Source: Clostridia bacterium
GTDB taxonomy: Bacteria > Bacillota > Clostridia > Oscillospirales > QAKW01
Direction of reading: 5' to 3'
Assembly (NCBI GenBank): GCA_017440465.1
Contig: JAFSHF010000016.1
Coordinates: 25,421-89,420, forward strand
DNA length: 64,000 bases
Under the pieces are notes generated by a model. It saw only the letters and a program-made list of their open reading frames with translations, was not told the DNA's origin and made no database searches. Position numbers and translations under genes: made by a program. Each line of letters starts with the position of its first letter. The stretch's first letter is position 1. Shown here one piece after another: positions 16,819 through 25,163 of this stretch.

Positions 16819-16890
16819 AGTGAAATTTACCCTTATGGGTAAGTGAAGTTCGCTTAGCGAGTGAAGTTTTGCCTCCGGCAAAGTGAAGTT
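16819..16890. repeat. GTGAAG-punctuated hairpin array, copy 2 (half array)
   Basis: Linkers GTGAA(A/G) separate TTTACCC-TTAT-GGGTAA, TTCGC-TTA-GCGA and TTTGCC-TCC-GGCAAA. Only the direct-orientation half is present, with no CTTCAC half. It begins one base after the CPBP stop codon. Confidence 0.85.
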
Positions 16891-16895
16891 AAAAA

Positions 16896-16924
16896 GAACC
16901 CAACCGAGCGGTTGGGTTCTTTTT
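16896..16924. terminator. Bidirectional terminator between converging genes
   Basis: GAACCCAACCG and CGGTTGGGTTC pair around AG, with T runs on both strands. It serves the plus-strand thyX operon and the minus-strand malQ gene. Confidence 0.88.
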
Positions 16925-16926
16925 AG

Positions 16927-18423
16927 TTATATGCGGTTATAAAGAGCAGAAAGTGTGCGGTATTCGGCGGGTTTGAGCTGGGCGAAGGCCTCTTCGGTCA
17001 GGCGGTAGCCCCAATTGCCCTTGGCGATACCGGGGTGGTTCATCTTGGTATCGCCGCCGAAGCCCAAAAGGTCTTGGATGGGCACCATCGTCAGCGCGGC
17101 GTGGGACGCCCAAAGGGCGCGGATCAAGGCGCGGATGGCGGGATTTTGGGTGCCGCCTTCTTTCCAGATCTTGCCGTGGTATCCGCAGTAATCCAGGGCA
17201 TAGCGGCGGTCTTCGGGGGTCAGCTCCCAAAGATAGCCCAAGAGGGTATTATTATCGTGGGTACCGGTATAGGCGACGGTGTTGGCAGAATAATTATGGG
17301 GGAGATGGATGCCGTTGTCCATTCCGGGGAAGGCAAATTGCAATACCCGCATTCCCGGCAGTTCGGTCTCCTTTAAAAGCGCGCGCAGGGCATCGTCCTG
17401 CACCCCTAAATCTTCAGCGATCAGCAGATTTTTATCGATCTTTTGGAAGACGGTGTTGAAAAAGTCCATCCCCGGCCCTGCCTTCCATTGCCCCTCTTTG
17501 GCGGTGGCGGCAGCGGCAGGCACCGCCCAATAGGCGGAAAAAGCGCGAAAATGGTCGATGCGGATGCGGTCGAAGAGAGCTCCTGCCGTCTGCAACCGTT
17601 CGATCCACCAGCGGTAGCCGTCGGCCTTCATTGCCGCCCAATCGTAAAGAGGATTGCCCCAGCGTTGCCCATCCTCGCTGAAATAATCGGGCGGAACGCC
17701 CGCTTCTTCTTCGGCGCGCCCTTCGCCATCCAGCGCAAAGAGATGCTGATGGCTCCAGACATCCGCGCTCTCGTGGGAGACGTAGATCGGCATATCGCCG
17801 ATGATCCGGATGCCTTGGGCATTGGCGTAACGGCGGATCTTCTGCCATTGGGTGAAAAAGAGATATTGCAAAAAGACCGCGCGATCGATGGCGGTCTTGA
17901 GCCGCGCCTGCGCTTCGGCGAGGGCCTGCGGCTCCCGCAGTTTCAGCGGCAGTTCCCAATCGATCCAATCCTTGCCCGTCTCCTGCTGCAGAGCGGCATA
18001 GAGGGCGAAATCCTCGATCCAAGGCTGCTTACTGCGCCAGGCATCGATGCGGGTCTTAAGGGCGGCATCGCAGCGGGCAAAGGCGGCATTGAAAAGAGCG
18101 GTGCGTTGCGCCTTGAGCAGGTCAAAATCGACGGTATAGGGCTGGGCGGCTTTGCAGCCCTCCAGCTCCGCTTCGGTGATCAGCCCGTCTTCTTTCAGCT
18201 GTTCGGGGTCGATGAACAGCGGATTGCCCGCAAAGGCGCTGACACTTTTATAGGGGGAATTGCAGAGGTCGGGGACGGAAAAGGGCAGAACCTGCCAGGC
18301 TTTAAATCCCGCCTCCTTCAAAAAATCGATGAACCGCAGGGCATCCTTACCGAAAACACCGATGCCGTAGGGCCCCATCAGGGAGGATATATGCAGCAAA
18401 ACGCCGCTGCTTCTTTCAAGCAT
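16927..18423 (-). CDS. malQ: 4-alpha-glucanotransferase (amylomaltase, GH77)
   Basis: A 498-residue GH77 disproportionating enzyme that moves alpha-1,4-glucan segments between maltodextrins. Family motifs are ERSSGVLLHISSLMGPYGIG at the N-terminus, IRIDHFRAF carrying the nucleophile Asp (about residue 292), LIAEDLG with the general acid Glu (about 340) and GTHDNNT (about 392). I start at 18423, where AAAGGAG precedes ATG, not at an in-frame upstream codon 60 bases away. It is transcribed alone and no glycogen genes are visible in the window. Cytoplasmic. Confidence 0.95.
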   Translation of the reverse strand: MLERSSGVLLHISSLMGPYGIGVFGKDALRFIDFLKEAGFKAWQVLPFSVPDLCNSPYKSVSAFAGNPLFIDPEQLKEDGLITEAELEGCKAAQPYTVDFDLLKAQRTALFNAAFARCDAALKTRIDAWRSKQPWIEDFALYAALQQETGKDWIDWELPLKLREPQALAEAQARLKTAIDRAVFLQYLFFTQWQKIRRYANAQGIRIIGDMPIYVSHESADVWSHQHLFALDGEGRAEEEAGVPPDYFSEDGQRWGNPLYDWAAMKADGYRWWIERLQTAGALFDRIRIDHFRAFSAYWAVPAAAATAKEGQWKAGPGMDFFNTVFQKIDKNLLIAEDLGVQDDALRALLKETELPGMRVLQFAFPGMDNGIHLPHNYSANTVAYTGTHDNNTLLGYLWELTPEDRRYALDYCGYHGKIWKEGGTQNPAIRALIRALWASHAALTMVPIQDLLGFGGDTKMNHPGIAKGNWGYRLTEEAFAQLKPAEYRTLSALYNRI

Positions 18424-18454
18424 AATAGCTCTCCTTTGAACTGTTGTTATCTTT

Positions 18455-18483
18455 ATTATACCAAAGGGTGCGGCTGTAATCAA
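18455..18483 (-). promoter_or_regulatory. malQ promoter
   Basis: Minus-strand TTGATT (18478-18483) and TATAAT (18455-18460) with a 17-base spacer, 31 bases upstream of the malQ start. Confidence 0.8.
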
Positions 18484-18560
18484 ATGTTTTTATAAAAACT
18501 TTGTGCTTATCTTTTGCGAAATTTAGCAACATTGTGTTAAATAAAAACAACATTGAGTCG

Positions 18561-18589
18561 TTGGAAAAGTTGCATTTAAATGTTATAAT
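18561..18589 (+). promoter_or_regulatory. Promoter of the EEP lipoprotein gene
   Basis: TTGGAA at 18561 and TATAAT at 18584 with a 17-base spacer, 57 bases upstream of the ATG. Confidence 0.75.
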
Positions 18590-18646
18590 GCTAATATCTA
18601 ATACTGTCTCGTAAATTCCGCGCGTTGCGGAAGAGGAGGTTCGAAC

Positions 18647-20017
18647 ATGAAGAAACGGACAAAATGCATTGCTTTGCTGGGGATCCTGGCGATCAGCCTT
18701 TCGATGCTTTCGGGCTGTGTATCCGGAAGAAACTACAGCGAAGAGATGATGGGCAATAAGGGCGGTCTTCCGACCTTCCATAAGGATCAGGAGGTCGAGG
18801 TTCCCTATACCGGCGATGCGCGCATTGAACTCATAGAGACCGACGATCCGGTCCTTGCAGGCAAATGCGATGCCGACGGTAATTTGCTGGACGGCAGCGG
18901 CAAGGTCGACCTTTCCAATTTAGGCGGCTCGGTCAGCAACAGCGGCAACAGTGGCGGCAGCAATGTTGACGATAATGGGAATGATACCCCTGCAGATGAG
19001 GATAATCAAGATAATCAAGAGGATACCGGTACGAATAAGCCCAATAACGGAAACGGGCTGATCGACCCGAACGATTCCGAGGATCCCTTGGCGGTGTATG
19101 AGGCGGACGAAAGCGGCACCAAGGTCCGAATTATGTCTCAAAACGTGCGTAAAGACGATTCGGGTGACGAGTCGGCCGGCTTAGGAGGCGCTGTGCGTAT
19201 GTACCGCCTGCAAAAGCTGGTGGAGCAGAATGATCCCGATATTATCGGAACGCAGGAGGCCAATGCCTTCTGGATCGAGGCCTTCCCTCAGTTGTTTCCG
19301 GACTATACCATGAGCTATCAATACCGCGGTGCCTCTTCGGGAAGCGACGAGGCTTGCGCGATTTTGTGGAAGACCGAGAAATATAATCTTTTGGATAAAG
19401 GGCAGTTCTGGCTCTCCGAAAGCCCCAATCAGGTCAGCACAATGAACAATCAGTATTATCCCCGTATTGCCCATTGGGTCAAGCTGGAGGATAAAGCCAC
19501 CGGCGAAAAGATCCTCTTCTTTTCCACCCACTTCGGCTTCCCCCGGAGCGAGAACAATCCGGACGGCTATACCCAACCGCAGATCATCTACCTGCGCAGT
19601 CTGTTTATCAAGGTTTGCGCGGAGCATCCCGATGCCTACCCCTTTATTGTGGGCGACTTCAATATTCACTTTGATACCGATAGCTACCGTGCGCTCTGCG
19701 ACGGTAAGGAGCTGTTCGATATGCGCGATGTTGCGAACGATATGTCTGTCGCCGGCCATTGCCAGATGGGCGATATCCGCGACGGCACCAGCGGCGCTTA
19801 TGAGAAGGATAACGGAAGCAATATTATCGACTATATCTTCTCTCTGCCGCGTAAGCAAATAGCGGTGGACTATTATACCTTCCTGTATGACCGCATCGGC
19901 GTAGAGGAAAAAGGAATTCCGGTAGGGCCGGTCTCCGACCACTTTGCGGTGTTGGCTGATTTCCGCATCGGCACCTCGGTTTCCTATGAAGAATACTATA
20001 ACGGAAACGCGAAATAA
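18647..20017 (+). CDS. Lipoprotein with endonuclease/exonuclease/phosphatase domain
   Basis: A 456-residue exported lipoprotein. The signal peptide ends in lipobox LSGC with acylated Cys24. An Asn/Asp/Gly-rich flexible linker spans about residues 85-140. An EEP-fold phosphodiesterase domain fills about 159-450. Active-site landmarks are SQNVRKD at 163, the metal-binding Glu in GTQEAN, STHFGFPR, GDFNIHFD near 337 and the terminal SDHFAV near 430. The same enzyme type is encoded again just downstream without the export signal (identical order of motifs, including YRGAS/YRGSL, FWLSE and YYPRI). Substrate could be DNA, a phospholipid headgroup or another phosphodiester; the sequence does not decide. 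AGGAGG precedes the ATG. Confidence 0.85.
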   Translation: MKKRTKCIALLGILAISLSMLSGCVSGRNYSEEMMGNKGGLPTFHKDQEVEVPYTGDARIELIETDDPVLAGKCDADGNLLDGSGKVDLSNLGGSVSNSGNSGGSNVDDNGNDTPADEDNQDNQEDTGTNKPNNGNGLIDPNDSEDPLAVYEADESGTKVRIMSQNVRKDDSGDESAGLGGAVRMYRLQKLVEQNDPDIIGTQEANAFWIEAFPQLFPDYTMSYQYRGASSGSDEACAILWKTEKYNLLDKGQFWLSESPNQVSTMNNQYYPRIAHWVKLEDKATGEKILFFSTHFGFPRSENNPDGYTQPQIIYLRSLFIKVCAEHPDAYPFIVGDFNIHFDTDSYRALCDGKELFDMRDVANDMSVAGHCQMGDIRDGTSGAYEKDNGSNIIDYIFSLPRKQIAVDYYTFLYDRIGVEEKGIPVGPVSDHFAVLADFRIGTSVSYEEYYNGNAK

Positions 20018-20061
20018 GACTCCATATCCGCTTGGTTGCTCTGTCTGAACAATAGAAAATA

Positions 20062-20092
20062 AAATGCAGAGCGGATACCGCTCTGCATTTTT
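20062..20092 (+). terminator. Terminator after the EEP lipoprotein gene
   Basis: ATGCAGAGCGG and CCGCTCTGCAT pair around ATA, flanked by A and T runs. It separates the two EEP paralogues although the second begins only 23 bases later. Confidence 0.85.
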
Positions 20093-20114
20093 GTATCGAA
20101 AGGAAAATGTTGCG

Positions 20115-20954
20115 ATGAACCTGAAGATTTTATGCCAAAATATGAAATATGCCGCCTATAAAAAGAGCGAAGATCCCGAGTGTCAAGTTTCGGTTCGCCG
20201 CCATCGCTTTCAATGGCTGGTGAAAAAATATGATCCCGATATCGTCGGGATGCAGGAGGTCGACGAACTTTGGAAATCGATGCTGCGGGAGGATTTCAGA
20301 GAAGAATACGATATGTATTATCTCTACCGCGGTTCGCTGAAGGGCAGCAACGAGGCAGAGCCGGTGATGTGGAAAAAGGATAAATTTGAGAAGGTAGAGG
20401 AAGGCAGTTTCTGGCTTTCCGAAACGCCCGATACCCCCTATCCGCCGGGATTTGGCCAATATTATCCCCGCATCTGCAATTGGGTGCGCTTAAAAGAAAA
20501 AGAGAGCGGAAAGATCATCCGCATCGGCTCCACCCACTTTGGGTTTTATGACGATATCGAGCAGATCAAGGTGATCCGCGGCTTATTTGAAAACGAATGT
20601 GAAATTGCGGGGGAGGAACCCTATATCTTTATGGGCGATTTCAACATCGGCTATCAGGAAGAAAAGTATAACGCGTTGATGGATACCAAGGCATTTTATG
20701 ATCTGCGTCCCGCCGCCGAAGCGGCTGCCAAAGAGGGCAAGTGCGCCTTGGGCGATATCCGCGTGGGTACGAATAACGGCTTTAAACACCTCGATGGAAA
20801 GCGGGTCATCGACTATATTGTCGGCGGCAGTCATACCCCCGTCGAGATCCAAAAATTCACCTATTGCTATGAGCGGCCGGGCGTCCCCGAAAAGGGGATC
20901 AATGAGGGCTTTGTCTCCGACCATTTTGCGCTCTTTGCCGAGGTGGAAGTATAA
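20115..20954 (+). CDS. Cytoplasmic EEP-family phosphodiesterase, paralogue of the upstream lipoprotein
   Basis: A 279-residue protein made only of the EEP fold. Start at 20115 is chosen because it begins with the first strand (MNLKILCQNMKY) and has GAAAGGA upstream; the longer frame runs through the preceding terminator. Motifs: GMQEVDELW near 43, SETPDTPYPPG, IGSTHFGF near 138, MGDFNIGYQ near 173, and FVSDHFALF near 266. It aligns throughout with residues about 160-450 of the lipoprotein encoded at 18647, so a tandem duplication with loss or gain of the export module is likely. No signal peptide is seen. Confidence 0.82.
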   Translation: MNLKILCQNMKYAAYKKSEDPECQVSVRRHRFQWLVKKYDPDIVGMQEVDELWKSMLREDFREEYDMYYLYRGSLKGSNEAEPVMWKKDKFEKVEEGSFWLSETPDTPYPPGFGQYYPRICNWVRLKEKESGKIIRIGSTHFGFYDDIEQIKVIRGLFENECEIAGEEPYIFMGDFNIGYQEEKYNALMDTKAFYDLRPAAEAAAKEGKCALGDIRVGTNNGFKHLDGKRVIDYIVGGSHTPVEIQKFTYCYERPGVPEKGINEGFVSDHFALFAEVEV

Positions 20955-20965
20955 AACTCATAAAC

Positions 20966-21005
20966 TGCGATTCGTGCATCAATTTGCGCGAATCGCAATT
21001 TTTTT
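20966..21005 (+). terminator. Terminator after the second EEP gene
   Basis: TGCGATTCG and CGAATCGCA pair across a 14-base loop, followed by seven T. Confidence 0.85.
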
Positions 21006-21112
21006 ATGGAAATATAGTTGAAAAAAACCAAAATATATGTTATTATTGAATTAACTATATGACTATTGTACAAAATTACGCGTAAATTTTATCGAAAAAG
21101 GTGGTATTTGGA

Positions 21113-24100
21113 ATGAACAAATCGAAAAAGGCGGTATCCGGCCTGCTGGCAATCATAATGCTGGTATCTATGCTGGCGTGCTTTGCTCTGCCCGCAGCAG
21201 CTGCATCGGGCAGCTGTTATTACGTTTCCACGAAAAATGAGTGGAATGCTACGGCAGCCGAAATCAACGGCACGACCAACGGCGGTGCCGGAAAGACCAT
21301 CTATATTTTGGCGGACATCGACTTTAGTTCCGCCGCCCCCACTCAAATTACAAAGTTTGCGGGGACGCTGGACGGAAAGGGCTATAAGTTTACCAATATC
21401 GCAATGAGTAGTTCCTCCGAAACCGGCGCGAGCCTGATCGGAACATTGACCGGCACCATCCAAAATCTGACCTTAGCCGATTCTTGCAATTTCACGAACA
21501 GCGATTCGGGTGCAAACTATTGGATAGCGACTAAATATGTGCAATTCGGTGCTTTTGCGGCGATCGCCAACGGCGGCACCATCCAAAAGTGCGCCTCCTA
21601 TGCCACCTATACCGCAACCGGCCAATACGCCAAAGTGGGCGGTTTTATCGGGGAGGCGACCGGCACCACCACCATTGACGGTTGCATCTTCGACGGTGTG
21701 GTTACCGGTAGCGGAACAGGCGTTGCAGCAAATGCTTTTGTTGGAGCTCAGGCGAGCGGTGTAACGGCAACTGTCCAACATTCCGTTGCGCGGGGAACAT
21801 TAACTGCAGCGACTACCGGGATCGGCGGGAGTACGATCACAAACACTTATGCGGTCAATACTGAAGGGAATACCTTGGACAGCAGCAATACGAAGGATAC
21901 GCTCAACGAGGCGGTCTGGACCGTCAATGAAGGCAGAAAAGCAGCAGAGAGCGGAGTTTGCTCGATCTATCTCAACGTCGATTCCGGCGGTGTTCCCTGC
22001 TTCGGCGATGCAAACAACCGCGTTGTACAGTTGATCTACAAAAGCAGTCCCACTGACCAAGTTCCCACTTATCTTTACTACGCGCCCCGCGAGGTCGCGA
22101 CAGTAAGTACTAATGCCACCTGCGATGTTGCACAGACCAGAATCGATGTTAATACAGTATTTGAAGAAGATGTTACGGATACCATACAGGTCGACGGTGC
22201 CGAATACCGCGACGGGTATATCTATATCGGCAGCCGCGATATTACAGCGGTTGGGGTCCCCGATACCAATGAAAGCAGCGGATCCGATGCACAGGTGACC
22301 GCCCCCGAAGGCTATCCGTCCATCAGCGAATATGATACTTATAAATATAACACTGATATTAAAGATTATAATGTGAACTCCAAGGAGGATTGGCTTGCCG
22401 CTGTTGAAATGAGCAATTTCGTCGAAAACCCCGATGCGGTCAATTTTGAGGGGATCACTCTCCATCTCACCGCCGATATCAATATGGGCGGGCAGGAGAT
22501 GTTGCCGCTTTGCTACGGTTGGTTCTTCGACGGCAACTTAGACGGCCACGATTTCGTCTTTCAGAATATCAACATCAATGTGGATAGCCCCTATGGTCCG
22601 GTGGGTCTGATCGGCGTGATCGGCGACTACTCTGATAGCACCAACACGAGATCGATTCAGAACGTCGGCATTGCGAGCGGGACCATCACCGTCACCGGAT
22701 TGCCGCGGTTCAAGGCGAACCTTATGCACATTACAGACGAGACCAATGTCGTGGGCGGCATTGTGGGTAAGAACGGAGCCCAGAGCGCGAATCGGACATT
22801 GATCCGCAAGTGCTGGAACAATGCTGATATCAGCGTGGAAAACGGCGGAAACGTGGCGGGGATCATCGGCGAACCCCAGCACTATGCCACGGTCGATAGT
22901 TGCTTCAATCTGGGGCAGACGACCGGCTACGGTATTCAGGGCTATGGTTACCAGCATGCCCTTGTCTGCAATTCTATGAGCGGACCGGTTCATTCCAGCG
23001 CGATGTTGTTCAGAGGCAATGTGGTGACTGCGGCGGGTGCCACGGGAGGTATGGAGAACGTCTACGGTGTTAAATCTGTCTTGAAATTCGACCAATATAC
23101 CCCTGTTTCTACGTCTCAGGAAGCCAACGCAACTCAGAAAGAACATTTCTCTACCTTTAACGCGTCCAACACCGTATTCAGCAATGCGGCGGCAGCCTGG
23201 GCGGTCAATAATAACTATGTCGATAAAAACTACGGCGAGCGCGTCTATTATACCTTGGACGAAAACGGCGAGGTGCGGTTCGGCGATAAGGAAAATCAGA
23301 TCTGCCGCATTGAAATGGTCTGCGAATGTGCCAAAGATGAAAACGGCGAATGTGCGGAGCATCCCACCCGCTATGCCTACGGTGTCGCAGGGCGTGCAAT
23401 TGAGCTGAACTTCGATTTGGGGGCAAACTATTATGCCTGCGCAGAGAGCGGTGTCTCCATCGAAGGAAACACCCTGACCTTTGAGCGCGCGCCCAAGGCG
23501 GCGAACGATGCGAAGGAGAATACCTTCACCGTCCACGTTGGCTTTGATGCCGACCGCGGCGATGTCAAAGCCGATGATGCCATCAACGTTCTGGACGTTT
23601 TGAAAGTGGTGCAGTTGGCAGTAAAAAATAGCACTGAAATAACATCTGACGATAAACTGACCGCCGATGTGGACAGCGACTACGACGTCGATATCAACGA
23701 CGCCTATCAGATCATCCGCTATGTATTTAATATGAAAGAGGCGGATGCGACCCCCTTTGAGTATAAGGGCGAGAGCGAAGATGCCTATCTGAAGGTGCTC
23801 TCCTATAATGTTAAAGGTCTTTATTATAATCCTGCAGGCACCAGCGGAATCGGCACCGCTTTGAGCCGCAAAGAGGAAGTATTGGCGGAGCTCAACGCCG
23901 CCGATGCCGATATTATGGGATTCCAGGAGCTTATTTCAAACCATTCGGTTTACACCGGCGGCGCAGATGTACTTGAAGAGATCTACACAGGGTTGAGTTG
24001 GTATGATCCGAATGCCGACATAGACGAGCATATGCACCATGTCCCGACAAAGACTTATTCATCAGGAGGTACTGCCGGAAACGGCATTATCAGCAGATAT

Positions 24101-24721
24101 CCGATTATTACTTTTGAAACGGTGAAATTTGAAGGATTAGGGCAGATCGATGATCCCACCAATCGGCTGGATGACACCAGCGGTTCTCCCCGCGCCTTTA
24201 CCTGGTATAAGATCGACCTAAACGGCAACGGTGTGTATGATCAAGGAACCGATATCATTTTCTATAACACCCATTTGGCGATCATTACCGACGATGTTGC
24301 CGCCGCAGAGATACAGTATATCGTCGAGTATATGAACGGGAAAATAGACGATGAGATCGACCATACTAATGATCGCGTGGTCTGTGCCGGCGACTTCAAC
24401 TTGGGCGCATATAAAATGGAAAAGGTGTTCAACGCAGCAGAGGGCGGGGAAACCATAACTCCTCTCAACGGCGGAAAGTTGTTTGATACTTATGTTGCGA
24501 CCAACTCCTATTCCGGAAGTATGGTGGATAACATTCTGGTCAACAATAATGTGGTCTACTATGAGTCGGCGGAAAACGATTTTACCACAGCGACCGGCTT
24601 GAATACCAGCGCCCAACTCTATGATGAAGACGGAAATCCGGTGGAAGGAACGGCTTTTACTGATACGGCTTGGACCGCCAGCGACCACCGTCTTATCTGG
24701 GCATATATCAAAATTAAATAA
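21113..24721 (+). CDS. Secreted beta-helix / dockerin / EEP multidomain protein
   Basis: A 1202-residue exported protein; signal peptide about residues 1-31 (ends PAAAA). Two modules resembling GLUG-type right-handed beta-helix adhesin domains follow. Each opens with a W-containing segment and reads like ILADIDF...FAGTLDGKGYKFTNI (about 35-310 and 415-690). A dockerin-like pair of calcium loops lies internally at about 810-875 (GDVKADDAINVLDVLK and ADVDSDYDVDINDAYQ). The C-terminal 310 residues are an EEP phosphodiesterase domain: VLSYNVKGLYY, MGFQELISN, FYNTHLAI, GDFNLGAY near 1092 and ASDHRLIW near 1189. This places a third EEP enzyme in the cluster and on a potentially cohesin-bound scaffold. 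I start at 21113 and not 12 bases upstream because MNKSKK opens the signal peptide. Confidence 0.8.
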   Translation: MNKSKKAVSGLLAIIMLVSMLACFALPAAAASGSCYYVSTKNEWNATAAEINGTTNGGAGKTIYILADIDFSSAAPTQITKFAGTLDGKGYKFTNIAMSSSSETGASLIGTLTGTIQNLTLADSCNFTNSDSGANYWIATKYVQFGAFAAIANGGTIQKCASYATYTATGQYAKVGGFIGEATGTTTIDGCIFDGVVTGSGTGVAANAFVGAQASGVTATVQHSVARGTLTAATTGIGGSTITNTYAVNTEGNTLDSSNTKDTLNEAVWTVNEGRKAAESGVCSIYLNVDSGGVPCFGDANNRVVQLIYKSSPTDQVPTYLYYAPREVATVSTNATCDVAQTRIDVNTVFEEDVTDTIQVDGAEYRDGYIYIGSRDITAVGVPDTNESSGSDAQVTAPEGYPSISEYDTYKYNTDIKDYNVNSKEDWLAAVEMSNFVENPDAVNFEGITLHLTADINMGGQEMLPLCYGWFFDGNLDGHDFVFQNININVDSPYGPVGLIGVIGDYSDSTNTRSIQNVGIASGTITVTGLPRFKANLMHITDETNVVGGIVGKNGAQSANRTLIRKCWNNADISVENGGNVAGIIGEPQHYATVDSCFNLGQTTGYGIQGYGYQHALVCNSMSGPVHSSAMLFRGNVVTAAGATGGMENVYGVKSVLKFDQYTPVSTSQEANATQKEHFSTFNASNTVFSNAAAAWAVNNNYVDKNYGERVYYTLDENGEVRFGDKENQICRIEMVCECAKDENGECAEHPTRYAYGVAGRAIELNFDLGANYYACAESGVSIEGNTLTFERAPKAANDAKENTFTVHVGFDADRGDVKADDAINVLDVLKVVQLAVKNSTEITSDDKLTADVDSDYDVDINDAYQIIRYVFNMKEADATPFEYKGESEDAYLKVLSYNVKGLYYNPAGTSGIGTALSRKEEVLAELNAADADIMGFQELISNHSVYTGGADVLEEIYTGLSWYDPNADIDEHMHHVPTKTYSSGGTAGNGIISRYPIITFETVKFEGLGQIDDPTNRLDDTSGSPRAFTWYKIDLNGNGVYDQGTDIIFYNTHLAIITDDVAAAEIQYIVEYMNGKIDDEIDHTNDRVVCAGDFNLGAYKMEKVFNAAEGGETITPLNGGKLFDTYVATNSYSGSMVDNILVNNNVVYYESAENDFTTATGLNTSAQLYDEDGNPVEGTAFTDTAWTASDHRLIWAYIKIK

Positions 24722-24738
24722 AGCCACAATAATTAAAA

Positions 24739-24774
24739 CAAGCAGAATGCAAATTGCATTCTGCTTGTTTTTTT
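24739..24774 (+). terminator. Terminator after the beta-helix/EEP gene
   Basis: A 14-bp perfect stem (CAAGCAGAATGCAA with its complement) around a single A, followed by seven T. Confidence 0.9.
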
Positions 24775-24781
24775 CCTTAAT

Positions 24782-24880
24782 TTATGCGTAGCATAACATC
24801 GTTGTGCCAAAGGCACACATCGTTTGGCGAAAGCCAACATCATTTGCGCAACGCGCAACCTCATTTTGCCGAAGGCAAAC
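24782..24880. repeat. Second-type hairpin array with CATC-like linkers
   Basis: Consecutive hairpins TTATGC-GTA-GCATAA, TGTGCC-AAA-GGCACA, TTGGC-GAAA-GCCAA, TTGCGC-AAC-GCGCAA and TTTGCC-GAA-GGCAAA are separated by linkers CATCG, CATCG, CATCA and CCTCA. The design is the same as the GTGAAG arrays but with another linker. It lies between a terminator and the end of a small minus-strand frame. Confidence 0.8.
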
Positions 24881-24883
24881 CTT

Positions 24884-25039
24884 TCACACCGTATGGCAAC
24901 GGAATTTTCGCTCGATCGGCGCGGGTTGCTCAGCGCGTTCCAATTTGGTTTTCAGCGCGCGAACCTCATTGCGCTGATGGAGAAGAAACGATCCTCCGAA
25001 AAACGCACCGCATACCCCTAAATACCATAAAATACTCAT
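24884..25039 (-). CDS. Small single-pass membrane protein, 51 residues
   Basis: A short minus-strand frame preceded by AAAGGAG nine bases before its ATG (25039). It predicts MSILWYLGVCGAFFGGSFLL, a glycine-containing transmembrane helix, then a charged heptad-like stretch (QRNEVRALKTKLERAEQ) suited to a short coiled coil, and a basic tail ending HTV. The stop lies beside the hairpin array at 24782. I do not recognise a family. The good ribosome-binding site and sensible topology make it a plausible real gene, but it is short and unsupported by homology. A weak TATAAT at about 25076-25081 on the minus strand precedes it. Confidence 0.5.
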   Translation of the reverse strand: MSILWYLGVCGAFFGGSFLLHQRNEVRALKTKLERAEQPAPIERKFRCHTV

Positions 25040-25106
25040 AAGATCATCTCCTTTTTCTTTGTTTTGATGATCTTATTATAAACCAAGATGTGTCCGATAA
25101 AACGGA

Positions 25107-25156
25107 CATAAAAAATCCCTTCAAACCCGCTTAAAATCTGCGGTTGAGGGGATTTA
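25107..25156 (-). terminator. Terminator of the lipid kinase gene
   Basis: On the minus strand AAATCCC, CTCAA and CCGC pair with GCGG, TTTGA and GGGATTT in an interrupted stem followed by a T run. A separate 18-base palindrome TGTCCGATAAAACGGACA overlaps its distal edge (25090-25107) and could be an operator of the small minus-strand gene. Confidence 0.7.
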
Positions 25157-25163
25157 TTGCTTT

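Noticed and set aside
21113..24721. Polysaccharide-degrading cellulosome enzyme
   Set aside because: A dockerin-like module is present, but no glycoside hydrolase, lyase or carbohydrate-binding domain could be recognised; the only catalytic domain seen is EEP.
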